Positions 8,484-18,722 of a DNA stretch of 64,000 nucleotides are shown here, piece after piece; within the stretch, counting starts at the first letter, position 1; the number at the start of each line of letters is the position of its first letter. The stretch covers positions 186,001-250,000 of the forward strand of contig NZ_JALKBE010000002.1 of assembly GCF_023015885.1 (NCBI RefSeq). Reading direction: 5' to 3'. The DNA comes from Aliiroseovarius sp. S1123 (GTDB lineage: Bacteria > Pseudomonadota > Alphaproteobacteria > Rhodobacterales > Rhodobacteraceae). Below the pieces are notes generated by a model. It was given only the letters and a program-made list of their open reading frames with translations, ran no database searches and was not told the DNA's origin. The translations under genes and the position numbers were made by a program.

Positions 8484-8987
8484 GTGTCGGTCCTGCAAGA
8501 TATGGTTCAGTCCTATCGCAACCCGCGCGCGGTGTTTCGCCGCCGCGTGGGGGACGGCCCGCGTGAAGATCGGGCGCTGGCGGTTCTGATGTTTGCCTGC
8601 GCGCTGGTCTTTGCCGCCCAGATGCCGCGTCTTGCGCGGCAAGCGCATGAAACCGGCGAAGAGCTGAACATGCTGTTGGGCGCGACCCTTTTGGGGTGGC
8701 TCTTCATTATGCCCTTGGTGCTTTATGTGCTTGGTACGATTAGCCATTTGGCCGCGCGGGTGCTCGGTGGCAAGGGCAGCGCCTATTCCGCGCGCTTTGC
8801 ACTGTTCTGGTCACTTCTTTGTGCGGCACCCGTTTGGCTGCTCTGGGGCCTTGTGGCCGGCTTTATCGGTCCGGGTGTCCAATTGTCGCTGGTGGGGCTT
8901 CTGGCCCTTGTGGTGTTTGTCCTGTTCTGGTCTATCAATCTGCGCGAGGCCGAACGTGGCCCGTTAGAAACAAGCAAGGCAGAGTGA
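8484..8987 (+). CDS. YIP1-like integral membrane protein (first of pair)
   Basis: A 167-residue protein with four to five hydrophobic segments (about 32-50, 64-92, 105-125, 131-150), resembling the YIP1 family. It begins with GTG preceded by GAGGGGGG and ends in a one-base overlap (TGATG) with the next, similar gene. Its place between sufD and sufS means it is transcribed with the Fe-S assembly operon. No Fe-S ligand motif is present. What a membrane protein does in this pathway is unknown; it could simply be a conserved passenger. Confidence 0.75.
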   Translation: MSVLQDMVQSYRNPRAVFRRRVGDGPREDRALAVLMFACALVFAAQMPRLARQAHETGEELNMLLGATLLGWLFIMPLVLYVLGTISHLAARVLGGKGSAYSARFALFWSLLCAAPVWLLWGLVAGFIGPGVQLSLVGLLALVVFVLFWSINLREAERGPLETSKAE

Positions 8988-9583
8988 TGCAGTTCACCCC
9001 CGGATACCTGTTTGGGATGGCGCTTCAAACCGTGCCGGAACCGCGCAAAGTGGCGCGCGACCTGTTTGATTTGGGGCTAAGCCGCGAGACCCTTTGGACG
9101 GCGCTGTTGCTGATGGTGGTTTTGGCGACCGGCCTCAGCGTGATTGCTGATGTCCTGTTTCCGATTGATGCGCAGCTAATGGGACCAGTATTGTCCAATC
9201 CGATCTTGCTGGGCGTGGTCGAAGGCGCGTTCATGTTCGCACTGAGCACGGCGATCTATGTGATTGGGCGCCTGATGGGCGGGCAGGGCAGTCTGGAAAA
9301 CGCGATCATGACTGTGGTCTGGATGGAGTTCATCTTTCTGGGCCTGCAGGTTCTGACCGTTATCCTGTCTCTGATCGCACCGGCGATGGCGGCGCTTTTG
9401 ATGTTCGCCTCGGTCTTTCTCTTCTTCTGGGTTCTCAGCCATTTCACAGCGGAAAATCATGGGTTCCAGTCGATCGGACTCGTCTTCACGTCGATCCTGA
9501 TTTTCATGGTGCTGGCCGTGTTTGCCCTGTCCTTTATCCTGGTGCTTCTTGGGGTTGAACCCATCGAATTGCCCGCACAATGA
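8987..9583 (+). CDS. YIP1-like integral membrane protein (second of pair)
   Basis: A 198-residue protein with five predicted membrane segments, beginning MQFTPGYLFGMALQTVPEPRKVARD. The N-terminal soluble stretch (block VPEPRKVARDLFDLGLS) followed by hydrophobic segments is the YIP1 layout. It starts at the ATG overlapping the previous stop by one base, and sufS starts 12 bases after its end. The two proteins share layout but little obvious identity, so they may form a hetero-oligomeric membrane complex; this is inference from gene pairing alone. Confidence 0.75.
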   Translation: MQFTPGYLFGMALQTVPEPRKVARDLFDLGLSRETLWTALLLMVVLATGLSVIADVLFPIDAQLMGPVLSNPILLGVVEGAFMFALSTAIYVIGRLMGGQGSLENAIMTVVWMEFIFLGLQVLTVILSLIAPAMAALLMFASVFLFFWVLSHFTAENHGFQSIGLVFTSILIFMVLAVFALSFILVLLGVEPIELPAQ

Positions 9584-9595
9584 TCGGAGCCGTTC

Positions 9596-10816
9596 ATGTA
9601 TGATATCAACAAGATCCGCAGTGAATTTCCGATCCTCGCGCGCGAGGTGAACGGCAAACCGTTGACCTATCTGGACAACGGGGCGTCGGCACAGAAACCT
9701 CAGGTGGTGATCGACGCGATCACGCGTGGCTATGCGGAAGAGTACTCGAACGTCCATCGCGGGCTACATTACCTGTCAAACCTGTCAACCGAGCGTTACG
9801 AGGCCGTGCGCGGAATCGTTGCGAAGTTCCTGAATGCGGGTTCTGAGGACGAGATCGTCTTCAACTCGGGCACGACCGAGGGCATTAACCTTGTTTCGTA
9901 TGCCTGGGCTGCGCCGCGGATGCAGGCAGGTGACGAAATCATTCTGTCCACGATGGAGCATCACGCCAACATCGTCCCGTGGCACTTCCTGCGCGAACGT
10001 CAGGGCGTGGTTCTGAAATGGATCGACCCGGAGCTGGACGGGTCGCTGGACCCGCAGAAGGTGCTGGATGCAATTACGGATCGGACCAAGCTGATCGCGA
10101 TCACCCAATGCTCGAACGTGTTGGGAACCATTGTTGACGTGAAAACAATCTGCTCGGGTGCCCGCACGAAGGGCGTTCCGGTTCTGGTTGATGGCTCGCA
10201 AGGGGCCGTTCATATGCCGGTGGATGTGCAGGATATCGGCTGTGATTTCTATGCGATCACCGGGCACAAGCTCTATGGCCCGTCGGGGTCCGGCGCGATC
10301 TATATCCGCGCGGATCGTCAGGCCGAGATGCAACCGTTCTTTGGCGGCGGCGACATGATCAACGAAGTCACGAAAGACACGGTGACCTATGCCAAACCGC
10401 CGTTGAAATTCGAAGCCGGCACGCCGGGTATCGTCCAGACCATCGGGATGGGGGCAGCCCTAGAATACCTGATGGATCTGGGCATGGAAAATGTCGCAGC
10501 CCATGAGGCCTCGCTGGCCGCTTATGCAGCCGAACGTTTCGCCGGGCTGAATTGGGTGAATGTGCAGGGGCATGCGTCGGGCAAGGCTGCGATCTTCTCG
10601 CTGACCATGGATGGCGCGGCACATGCGCATGATATCTCGACCATTCTGGATAAGAAGGGCATCGCGGTACGAGCTGGGCATCATTGCGCCAAACCCCTGA
10701 TGGAGCTTCTGAGCGTCGCCGCCACGGCGCGTGCGTCCTTCGGGTTGTATAACACCAAGGACGAGGTCGACACGCTGATTGACGGGCTGGAGCTGTGTCA
10801 CAAGCTGTTGGCCTAA
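9596..10816 (+). CDS. sufS: Cysteine desulfurase SufS
   Basis: A group II cysteine desulfurase of 406 residues that supplies persulfide sulfur to the SufBCD scaffold. The PLP lysine is Lys225 in ITGHKLYGPSG and the catalytic cysteine is Cys364 in RAGHHCAKPLM, the SufS/CsdA signature. GGAG precedes the ATG. It is the last gene of the operon. No sufE, sufU or sufA follows: the next feature is a run of hairpins and then an opposite-strand TetR gene, so the sulfur acceptor and the A-type carrier must be encoded elsewhere. Confidence 0.95.
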   Translation: MYDINKIRSEFPILAREVNGKPLTYLDNGASAQKPQVVIDAITRGYAEEYSNVHRGLHYLSNLSTERYEAVRGIVAKFLNAGSEDEIVFNSGTTEGINLVSYAWAAPRMQAGDEIILSTMEHHANIVPWHFLRERQGVVLKWIDPELDGSLDPQKVLDAITDRTKLIAITQCSNVLGTIVDVKTICSGARTKGVPVLVDGSQGAVHMPVDVQDIGCDFYAITGHKLYGPSGSGAIYIRADRQAEMQPFFGGGDMINEVTKDTVTYAKPPLKFEAGTPGIVQTIGMGAALEYLMDLGMENVAAHEASLAAYAAERFAGLNWVNVQGHASGKAAIFSLTMDGAAHAHDISTILDKKGIAVRAGHHCAKPLMELLSVAATARASFGLYNTKDEVDTLIDGLELCHKLLA

Positions 10817-10825
10817 GCTGTCGGT

Positions 10826-10882
10826 GGCTCACGTTGTGAGCCTAAAGGGGGCGTTGCCCCCGCCCGAGGCCCGATGGGCCTC
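10826..10882 (+). terminator. Three consecutive hairpins ending the suf operon
   Basis: GGCTCAC-GTT-GTGAGCC, GGGGGC-GTT-GCCCCC and GAGGCCC-GAT-GGGCCTC follow one another within 57 bases, ten bases after the sufS stop. Each has a three-base loop. There is no T-run, so termination may be weak or Rho-assisted, and 3'-end stabilisation is equally plausible. Confidence 0.6.
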
Positions 10883-10892
10883 AGACTCCCCC

Positions 10893-10915
10893 AGGATATT
10901 TCTGGCAAGAAAATG
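10893..10915 (+). repeat. Dispersed repeat element, copy 2
   Basis: AGGATATTT, one variable base, then TGGCAAGAAAATG, identical to the copy after iscR except at the single variable position. It follows the hairpin cluster at the end of the suf operon, between convergent genes. Confidence 0.65.
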
Positions 10916-10926
10916 AGCGGCTTGGT

Positions 10927-11544
10927 TTAGTCGTCCGCTTTGATCAGACCAAGCCCACGCAGATAAATCCCAATCCCGCTTTCCAGAAGCTCTTCGGGTG
11001 GAAACGGGCTTTTCTGGCCGGGGCTGCCGCGGCCGAACAGCTCGACCACACCGTGGCTCATGGCCCAGATATGGGCGCTGACCATGCGGGAAGGTGGACG
11101 TTTGTCTTCGGGCATATTCTCGGTCAGCTTGCTTGCAGCTTTTTCCAGAACGCCCATGGCGCGGGATGAGACCATGGCCAGTTCCGGTGAGCGATTGACG
11201 GAAATCCCGCTTTCGAACATCGAGATATAATGGCCGGGGTACTTACGTGCGAAAGCCAGATAGGCGCGGCCGGTGGCCTCGAAACTGGCAAGCGCCGAGG
11301 GCTGGCCTTTGTCATAGGCAAATTCCATCAGATCCGCGAAGATTTCATAGCCCTGACGTGCCGCTTCGGCGATCAGGTCGTCGCGGCCTGCGAAGTGTCG
11401 ATAGACCGCAGCGGGCGTCACGCCCGCCTGTTTGGCGGCCTCGGACAAGGTGAAGCCCGTGGGACCTTTTTCTTCGATCAGGGCCAGGGCTGCATCGACC
11501 AGTGCCTGACGCAGGTTGCCGTGGTGATAGCCGCGCTTAGGCAT
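10927..11544 (-). CDS. TetR/AcrR-family transcriptional regulator
   Basis: A 205-residue regulator from the MPKRGYHHG start. The HTH occupies about residues 8-52 ([46 protein letters not shown]); the C-terminal part is a TetR_C_33-like helical ligand domain. The ATG lies inside the last codons of ppk2 (8-base overlap), so the two are translationally coupled. The ligand and targets are unknown. Autoregulation of the ppk2-tetR unit would fit the arrangement. Confidence 0.85.
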   Translation of the reverse strand: MPKRGYHHGNLRQALVDAALALIEEKGPTGFTLSEAAKQAGVTPAAVYRHFAGRDDLIAEAARQGYEIFADLMEFAYDKGQPSALASFEATGRAYLAFARKYPGHYISMFESGISVNRSPELAMVSSRAMGVLEKAASKLTENMPEDKRPPSRMVSAHIWAMSHGVVELFGRGSPGQKSPFPPEELLESGIGIYLRGLGLIKADD

Positions 11545-12418
11545 TTTCACCCTCAGCCCAAAGTTCGGGTCCACCGCAGATCATGTCGTCCGGTGCACAG
11601 GCGACATTGTTGTCTTTCCCAGCGTAGTCACTGCCTTGCAGCACGGCTTTCAGCGCCGCAAGACGCGCGCGCTTCTTGTCGTCCGAGCGGATGACGGTCC
11701 ACGGGGATTTAGGACGGTGACTGCGGTCGAAGGTTTCCTGAATGGCGTCCGAATAGGCGTCCCAGCGGTTCAACCCTTCGACGTCGATCCAGCTGAGCTT
11801 CCACTGTTTTAGCGGGTCTTTTTCACGTGACAGGAAACGACGAAGCTGTTCGGCGCGGCCGACGTTCAGCCAGATTTTAACGAAATGGATGCCCTCGTCG
11901 ACCAGCATATCCTCGAACTCGGGCAGTTGGCGGAAGAAGGCTTCGCGTTGGCTGTCTTTACAGAAGTCAAAGACCTTCTCGACCACGCCGCGATTATACC
12001 AGCTGCGGTCGAACAGAACGATCTCACCTTCAGTAGGCAAGTGTTTGACATAACGCTGGAAATACCACTCGCCAGCCTCGCGGTCCGAGGGTTTGGACAG
12101 GGCCACGACCCGTGCGACCCGCGGGTTCAGGTTCTCGCGGAAGCGCTTGATCGTGCCGCCTTTGCCCGCCGCATCGCGGCCTTCAAAGACCACAACCACC
12201 CGTTTGCCGGTTGCTTTCACATCGGCCTGGAACTTCACAAGTTCCAACTGAAGCGCCTCAAGCTCGGCCTCGTAGACATCTTTGTCGATCGGCTTCTTGT
12301 ACGGATAGCTTTCCGACAGGATATCCTTCTTTGATCCATTTTTGATGGCGTCACGCACCACGTCGGGGGCGGTGCTGTGAAAGAACTCGGAAATGGCGCC
12401 ATCAAAGGGCAGGGACAT
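11537..12418 (-). CDS. ppk2: Polyphosphate kinase 2
   Basis: PPK2 enzymes transfer phosphate between inorganic polyphosphate and nucleotides, mostly making GTP or ATP from the diphosphate. The 293-residue protein has Walker [11 protein letters not shown] (about 79-88), Walker B/lid region [11 protein letters not shown] (134-144), and the conserved ERLKQW-like region [13 protein letters not shown]. One catalytic domain of about 230 residues suggests class I. CAGGAG lies 7 bases before the chosen ATG. It is followed by the overlapping TetR gene. The phosphate regulon is encoded 12 kb away, so no direct operon link exists. Confidence 0.92.
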   Translation of the reverse strand: MSLPFDGAISEFFHSTAPDVVRDAIKNGSKKDILSESYPYKKPIDKDVYEAELEALQLELVKFQADVKATGKRVVVVFEGRDAAGKGGTIKRFRENLNPRVARVVALSKPSDREAGEWYFQRYVKHLPTEGEIVLFDRSWYNRGVVEKVFDFCKDSQREAFFRQLPEFEDMLVDEGIHFVKIWLNVGRAEQLRRFLSREKDPLKQWKLSWIDVEGLNRWDAYSDAIQETFDRSHRPKSPWTVIRSDDKKRARLAALKAVLQGSDYAGKDNNVACAPDDMICGGPELWAEGENA

Positions 12419-12475
12419 AGGCAAACTCCTGATTTCACACCAATATGGGGGCCGAGAAGGCGTTTGGCAATCAGC

Positions 12476-13414
12476 TTAGATGCGGCGATCCTTAACGGCC
12501 TGACCGATCTGATTGATGTCGTAAGGCGTGGTCATGTACATCTCTGAGATCCAGTTTTGATACAGAAGATGCGCATGGCTGCGCCAACGGTTCTGGGGCG
12601 GACGGGTTGGATCGTCGTTCGGATAGTAGTTCATCGGCACGTTGATCGGCGCGCCTTTGGCCACGTCGCGGTCGTATTCGCCTTTCAGGGTCAGATCGTC
12701 ATATTCGAAATGGTTGAAGATATAGAGTGCGCGATGGGCTTTGTCCTCGATCAGGCAGGGGCCGGTATCGTCAGACCCGAGCAGGGTTTGAAGGCCAGTG
12801 GCGGCGTCAACCTCACCCTGCTTCATTTCAGTCCAGCGGCTGACCGGAACGACGCAACTGTCTGAAAAGCCGCGCAAATACGGTGAGGCAGGGGCCATGT
12901 TCTTTTGCGGGAAACACCCAAAAGCCTTGGCGTCCAGGATGTGCTTCTTGACGCCGTGGAAGTAATAAATCATCGCCATTCCGCCCCAGCAGACACCGAA
13001 GGTGGAATGCACGTTGGTCTGGGTCCAGTCGAGAATCTGGGTCAGCTCATCCCAATAGGTGACCTCTTCAAAGGGCAGATGTTCGATCGGGGCGCCGGTG
13101 ATGATCAACCCGTCGAACTTCTGGTCCTTCACTTCTTCCCACGGCTGATAGAACGCGCCGATATGGGCCTCGCTGGTGTTTTTCGAGGTGTGCTCGGATG
13201 GGCGCAGCAAAGTCAGCTCGATCTGAAGCGGATGTGATCCGATCAGCCGGGCAAACTGGGTCTCGGTTTCGATCTTCTTGGGCATCAGGTTCAGCAGGGC
13301 GATCCGCATCGGGCGGATGTCCTGCTTGGCGGCCTGATCCTCGGGCATGACCATCACGCCTTCGTCCTTCAGCACATCTACTGCTGGCAGGGTCGAGGGG
13401 ATCTTGATGGGCAT
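12476..13414 (-). CDS. metA: Homoserine O-acyltransferase MetA, predicted acetyl-CoA type
   Basis: This 312-residue enzyme acylates the hydroxyl of homoserine, the first dedicated step to methionine. The catalytic residues align exactly with the family: Cys142 in FGVCWGGMA, His235 and Glu237 in FNHFEYDD. Position 111 in [10 protein letters not shown] is Glu, which in characterised MetA proteins marks acetyl-CoA use, where succinyl-CoA enzymes carry Gly. It is therefore better called homoserine O-acetyltransferase despite the common succinyltransferase label. Only about 44 bases separate it from the upstream gene and I see no SAM riboswitch. Confidence 0.93.
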   Translation of the reverse strand: MPIKIPSTLPAVDVLKDEGVMVMPEDQAAKQDIRPMRIALLNLMPKKIETETQFARLIGSHPLQIELTLLRPSEHTSKNTSEAHIGAFYQPWEEVKDQKFDGLIITGAPIEHLPFEEVTYWDELTQILDWTQTNVHSTFGVCWGGMAMIYYFHGVKKHILDAKAFGCFPQKNMAPASPYLRGFSDSCVVPVSRWTEMKQGEVDAATGLQTLLGSDDTGPCLIEDKAHRALYIFNHFEYDDLTLKGEYDRDVAKGAPINVPMNYYPNDDPTRPPQNRWRSHAHLLYQNWISEMYMTTPYDINQIGQAVKDRRI

Positions 13415-13458
13415 GGGACCGGTCCTTTTTCTAGGGAAGGGATATAGATGGGGTGCGT

Positions 13459-14319
13459 TTAGTGTGCGTCAATGGCCGCAGCGACCATGCGGTCAAAGTC
13501 TTTCGGTGACTTGATCTGAGCGACTTCATGGGCGCAGAGCGATACGCCATAGCGCGCCATGTGTTCATATAGTGGCTGACGATGATTGAGCGCCTGCGCA
13601 TAGGTCCAGCGGATGAAGGCGTCAGGGTCAACATCATCTTCTTTGATGTTGAATTCGTTCAGATATTCAACCCAAACTCGCGCAAGGAATTCTGGCTGAT
13701 ACGCCATTGGCTTGGGCGCGCGATCAAACCGCTCGACCAACTTTTGCGTGTGCGCTTCATCCCCGCGCAGCCAGACCAGAAGGCAATGCTTGCTGAGCTC
13801 TGCCAGAATGGGGTCGTGTTCACCAAGGGCTGGGTCGATCCACTCGCAAATTGACCCACCGCTGTCGCAGATGAAATGCGGATAGTCATAGATGCGTTCC
13901 GCGCGATCAATGAAGGATGCGGTGTCCATCAGGGCCGAGATTTCGGCCGCTTTGAACTGATCCTGCCGACGACGATATTCCTCGATCGGCAAGCCGCCTT
14001 TGTTCACGTCACCGGGCTTGCCCAGATAGGTTGCTACGGGTGTCAGGTTTTCAAAGCTGATCTTCGAGGTGATGCGGATCGAGTCTGACATCAGAAGCTC
14101 GCGCAGGAACGGGACCTTCATCGCTTCGGCCTTGAAGTTGTCTGCGATGTGTTCGCCCATGTACCGCGTACCGATGCGGTAATCGATCGAATAGTGGAAC
14201 CAGTCGCCCTGATCACGCAGCAAATTGGACAAATAGGTTTTGCCAAGCCCTGACATGCCAAAGAAAAGCACCCGCTTATGCGTAGCTGACTGCCAGTTCG
14301 CTGAGGATTGATAAAGCAT
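13459..14319 (-). CDS. Orphan P-loop ATPase/kinase-like protein
   Basis: A 286-residue cytoplasmic protein with Walker A GMSGLGKT at residues 21-28, followed by [19 protein letters not shown] in two blocks [10 protein letters not shown] and [10 protein letters not shown], which resembles the substrate loop of small-molecule kinases. Further on, [12 protein letters not shown] and [10 protein letters not shown] suggest Walker-B-like strands and a sensor. I recognise no named family. The ATG has AAGGTGA seven bases upstream; the longer TTG start lacks one. It lies 44 bases before metA on the same strand, so they may be co-transcribed. The substrate is unknown. Confidence 0.7.
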   Translation of the reverse strand: MLYQSSANWQSATHKRVLFFGMSGLGKTYLSNLLRDQGDWFHYSIDYRIGTRYMGEHIADNFKAEAMKVPFLRELLMSDSIRITSKISFENLTPVATYLGKPGDVNKGGLPIEEYRRRQDQFKAAEISALMDTASFIDRAERIYDYPHFICDSGGSICEWIDPALGEHDPILAELSKHCLLVWLRGDEAHTQKLVERFDRAPKPMAYQPEFLARVWVEYLNEFNIKEDDVDPDAFIRWTYAQALNHRQPLYEHMARYGVSLCAHEVAQIKSPKDFDRMVAAAIDAH

Positions 14320-14384
14320 GCCTGTCACCTTGTGTTTCGGCCCTTTGGTAATTGGCTGACGCAACGGGGTCAAATGCTTCTGTC

Positions 14385-14417
14385 ACAAAAGAAAACGCCC
14401 CGCGCATAGGCGGGGCG
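14385..14417 (-). terminator. Intrinsic terminator of the FadL-like gene
   Basis: On the minus strand CGCCCCGC-CTATGC-GCGGGGCG is followed by TTTTCTTTT, about 25 bases past the stop codon. It separates the porin gene from the P-loop protein gene downstream. Confidence 0.88.
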
Positions 14418-14442
14418 TATCCTTAGGTTTTTTCTTGTCAGA

Positions 14443-15453
14443 TCAGAAGGCAACTCCGACGCTGACACCCGCGGAAAGCGCGCTGCCTTCGAAGGGAACA
14501 CCGAACACCGATTTCTCGGCGAACTTGGTGTAGCGTACGCCGCCCGAGATTTTGATGTCACCGGTGGTGTAGGACGCGCCAAGGCCAACCGAGGTGGCCG
14601 AACCAGCAGGGGCAAGGAAGGTAGTGCCAGTGTCTGCACCACCGCTGTAACCCAATGTCAGAGCAACCGACCAGTTGTCGTTCAGCTTGCGGCCAACGCC
14701 CAGCTCATAGCTGGTAACGTCATCAACGAAATTCACCCAGTTCACGGGACCGGCGGTGTCCAGCGAGATGCCGTCATATTTGGCGTGGCGCACCGAGCCA
14801 AACAGCAATGTGTTCTGCGCAATACCTGTCTGGAAGTCCAAGTTGAAGGCTTCTGGCATCGACACCGTACCGGTCGTCGGTGCAAAGTTGTGGGTGCCTG
14901 TCAACTCGTGATCAACGCCGGTGAAATAGGTCAGAGCGACGCGAAGGGCGATCTCGGGCTTTTCATAGGCGACACCAACGACGCCACCGAGTTCATTGTT
15001 GCTGGTCGCATCTAGCAGGCCGGCGCCAGACGTGATCTGACCCGAGAGTTTCTGCAAGAACGCACCACCGTGAACCGAAAATCCGTTGCCCATCTCATAG
15101 CGCAGAATGCCGGTCAGCTGTTGGCTGTCGATAAACGCAGATCCGCCAGCTGCAGGGCCGTCGATATACTGGATATCCGCGCCATAGGGTTGGTCCCAGA
15201 TCAACGCGAAGCTCAGGTTTTCGTTGAACTGTTGTTTGTAACCGAACGAGAAAGTCGAGAACGGGACGGCAGATTGAGTGGTACCTGTCGCATCACTGGT
15301 GATGTCCGGGTCGACATTCGCGAAGCTAAACTGAAAGTAGTTTCCTTCTTCGAACAGCACGCCGATATCCTGGCCCGAGCGGTCAATGCCAGCCTGCGCT
15401 GCTGTCGCCGCGACGGTCAATGCTGCCGCGATCTTTAGGGTTTGTTTTTTCAT
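14443..15453 (-). CDS. FadL/OmpP1-family outer membrane transporter
   Basis: A 336-residue beta-barrel protein with a signal peptide (MKKQTLKIAAALTVAATAAQA). The remainder shows alternating beta strands and a C-terminal aromatic-hydrophobic end (SVGVAF), matching the FadL family that admits long-chain fatty acids or aromatic hydrocarbons. The N-terminal hatch-like portion is short compared with E. coli FadL (about 420 residues). GGAGGAG directly precedes the ATG. The gene has its own terminator and stands alone. The substrate cannot be inferred. Confidence 0.85.
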   Translation of the reverse strand: MKKQTLKIAAALTVAATAAQAGIDRSGQDIGVLFEEGNYFQFSFANVDPDITSDATGTTQSAVPFSTFSFGYKQQFNENLSFALIWDQPYGADIQYIDGPAAGGSAFIDSQQLTGILRYEMGNGFSVHGGAFLQKLSGQITSGAGLLDATSNNELGGVVGVAYEKPEIALRVALTYFTGVDHELTGTHNFAPTTGTVSMPEAFNLDFQTGIAQNTLLFGSVRHAKYDGISLDTAGPVNWVNFVDDVTSYELGVGRKLNDNWSVALTLGYSGGADTGTTFLAPAGSATSVGLGASYTTGDIKISGGVRYTKFAEKSVFGVPFEGSALSAGVSVGVAF

Positions 15454-15649
15454 GTCTCCTCCCTGGGACTTATGAATGAACGCCGTCTCCTCCGGGGCGG
15501 CTGCATTGGCAAAAACGTATTTGCAGCTGACTATTAGGGTCAATCTTTACCTCAGGTCATGTGACGTCAGGTCGTGAATTGTCAGATTGGCGATGTGAAA
15601 TTGACACGGTTCTTTAAGATTAACCGTGCGTTTACATACGTTTGAAGGT

Positions 15650-16522
15650 CTATTTGGCGCGCTTGCTTTCAGACGATCGGATGCTGATGATGTTGGCGGC
15701 GATAATGATCAGGCCGCCGACAATCAGCGCTACCCCGATAGGTTCGTCATAGAACACAGCACCCGCAAGCGCGATCAGCGGCAAGCGGGTAAAATCAATC
15801 GGGATCACAACCGAGGCCGGCGCAAGCGACAATGCCTGTGTCAGACAGGTGTGCGCCAGCAATCCCGCGCAGCCGATGATGAGCAGCCATAGATAGTTCC
15901 AGCCCTGCGGGAGGGTGATTGCTCCGTCTATCCCGGCGCAGACCAATCCAAGCCCAAGTTGCATGCTGGTCAGCCAGAACAGGATCGACAGCGTTGAATG
16001 GGATCGCGTCAATTTGCGCGTAAAGACGGCCGTCAGCGCGAAGCAAATCGCGGATGCTGCCGCCGCCAGCGTTCCCGTCGATGTGGTCGGTTCAGACAGC
16101 GAAGGTGCGGTGATGATCAGGATCCCGACAAAGCCGCTTGCGACACACAGGATTTGCGACAGCGTCAGTCGTTCGCCAAGCAGAAACGGTGCCAAGAACA
16201 CGACCCAAAGCGGCGAGGTGAATTCGAGGGCGAAGACCTGAGCCAAGGGGATTAAAGTTAGCGCATAGAACCACAGGTTCTGCCCTGCAAAATGGGCCAG
16301 ATTGCGGGTGAAATGCAGGCCAAGATTGTGGCGCGAGACCATGTGCCAGCGCCGCGCTAGCGTCAGAACAGCCAGAATGATGCAAAGCCCGACCGCGGAC
16401 CGGTACAGCATCAGCTCGAACGTATCCAACTGCAGGCTGACTGCCCTTCCAGCCATCGCCATGATCGAAAACGAACCGATGGCTCCGGTCATCCATATGG
16501 CGGCGCGTGCGGTAGAGGTCAC
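15650..16522 (-). CDS. DMT-superfamily transporter (EamA domains)
   Basis: A 290-residue inner-membrane protein with ten hydrophobic segments in two EamA repeats of five, the standard layout of drug/metabolite exporters. The GTG start overlaps the stop of the monooxygenase-like gene in a GTGA junction, so the pair is coupled. The C-terminus ends in a short basic tail (RSSESKRAK). Exported substrate unknown; relatives move amino acids, nucleosides or cofactors. Confidence 0.87.
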   Translation of the reverse strand: MTSTARAAIWMTGAIGSFSIMAMAGRAVSLQLDTFELMLYRSAVGLCIILAVLTLARRWHMVSRHNLGLHFTRNLAHFAGQNLWFYALTLIPLAQVFALEFTSPLWVVFLAPFLLGERLTLSQILCVASGFVGILIITAPSLSEPTTSTGTLAAAASAICFALTAVFTRKLTRSHSTLSILFWLTSMQLGLGLVCAGIDGAITLPQGWNYLWLLIIGCAGLLAHTCLTQALSLAPASVVIPIDFTRLPLIALAGAVFYDEPIGVALIVGGLIIIAANIISIRSSESKRAK

Positions 16523-16812
16523 GCAGCGACCTCGGTCACGGTGTAGTGGCGCGGGATGCCCGCGGTGATGGTCGCCCAATCCGAGGCTTTCATACGTTCC
16601 TGATGCGCGTCAAAGGCGGCACGATCCGTAAAGCGTTCCGAGACATTGAAGCGACCGGGGTGGCAGCGGTCTTCGACCACCAGAAAGGACAGACAGCCCG
16701 GTTCGGCGCGGGTTAATTCGATATGCGCGGGCAGGGCGGCCCGGACGGCCTCGCGCCGATCCTCGGGAACGTCGATATGGCCCGTCAGAACGATATTGGG
16801 TGTCTGTGTCAT
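16519..16812 (-). CDS. ABM-domain (antibiotic biosynthesis monooxygenase-like) protein
   Basis: A 97-residue single-domain ferredoxin-like alpha+beta protein. The motif series GHIDVPEDRREAV, EPGCLSFLVVED, ERFTDRAAFDAHQ is characteristic of the ABM family that includes quinol monooxygenase YgiN. These small dimers act on quinols or aldehydes without cofactors, but many have no known substrate. It is the first gene of a two-gene unit with the DMT exporter, which hints that one handles a product of the other. Confidence 0.8.
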   Translation of the reverse strand: MTQTPNIVLTGHIDVPEDRREAVRAALPAHIELTRAEPGCLSFLVVEDRCHPGRFNVSERFTDRAAFDAHQERMKASDWATITAGIPRHYTVTEVAA

Positions 16813-16849
16813 GCCCCAAGGGCTAGCAAGCGCTGAACGGGTTGGCGAG

Positions 16850-16882
16850 AGGAAAAATAAAACGCCGCCCGAACGGACGGCG
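16850..16882 (-). terminator. Intrinsic terminator of guaA
   Basis: On the minus strand CGCCGTCC-GTTC-GGGCGGCG precedes TTTTATTTTT, about 100 bases past the guaA stop. The T-rich run makes it a strong terminator. Confidence 0.85.
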
Positions 16883-16979
16883 CTTTGGTTATTTCGGGAC
16901 GTGAAAGCGCAAGCCCTCGGCAGGGGCCTCGGGCGTTCGGTGCTGAAATCGAGTCACTGGATCGATTTCCGGGCGCACC

Positions 16980-18542
<1,563 letters not shown>

Positions 18543-18722
18543 GTTGACCGATTAGGGCAGGGGGCGGGTTTGCGCAAGCCCCAAGCAGGTCGCAGCGGAA
18601 CAAATCCGTCAACGAAATTTCGGGAAATGACGTCTTTGGATCATTCCGGCGTCAAAACCGTCGTATTTGCCCGCTCATGGGCGCCGTTCAGCCCCAACAC
18701 TTGGCAAAAAGAGGTAACGCGC

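Noticed and set aside
13415-13458. SAM-II riboswitch before metA
   Set aside because: Only 44 bases separate metA from the upstream gene and no SAM-II pseudoknot consensus is visible.
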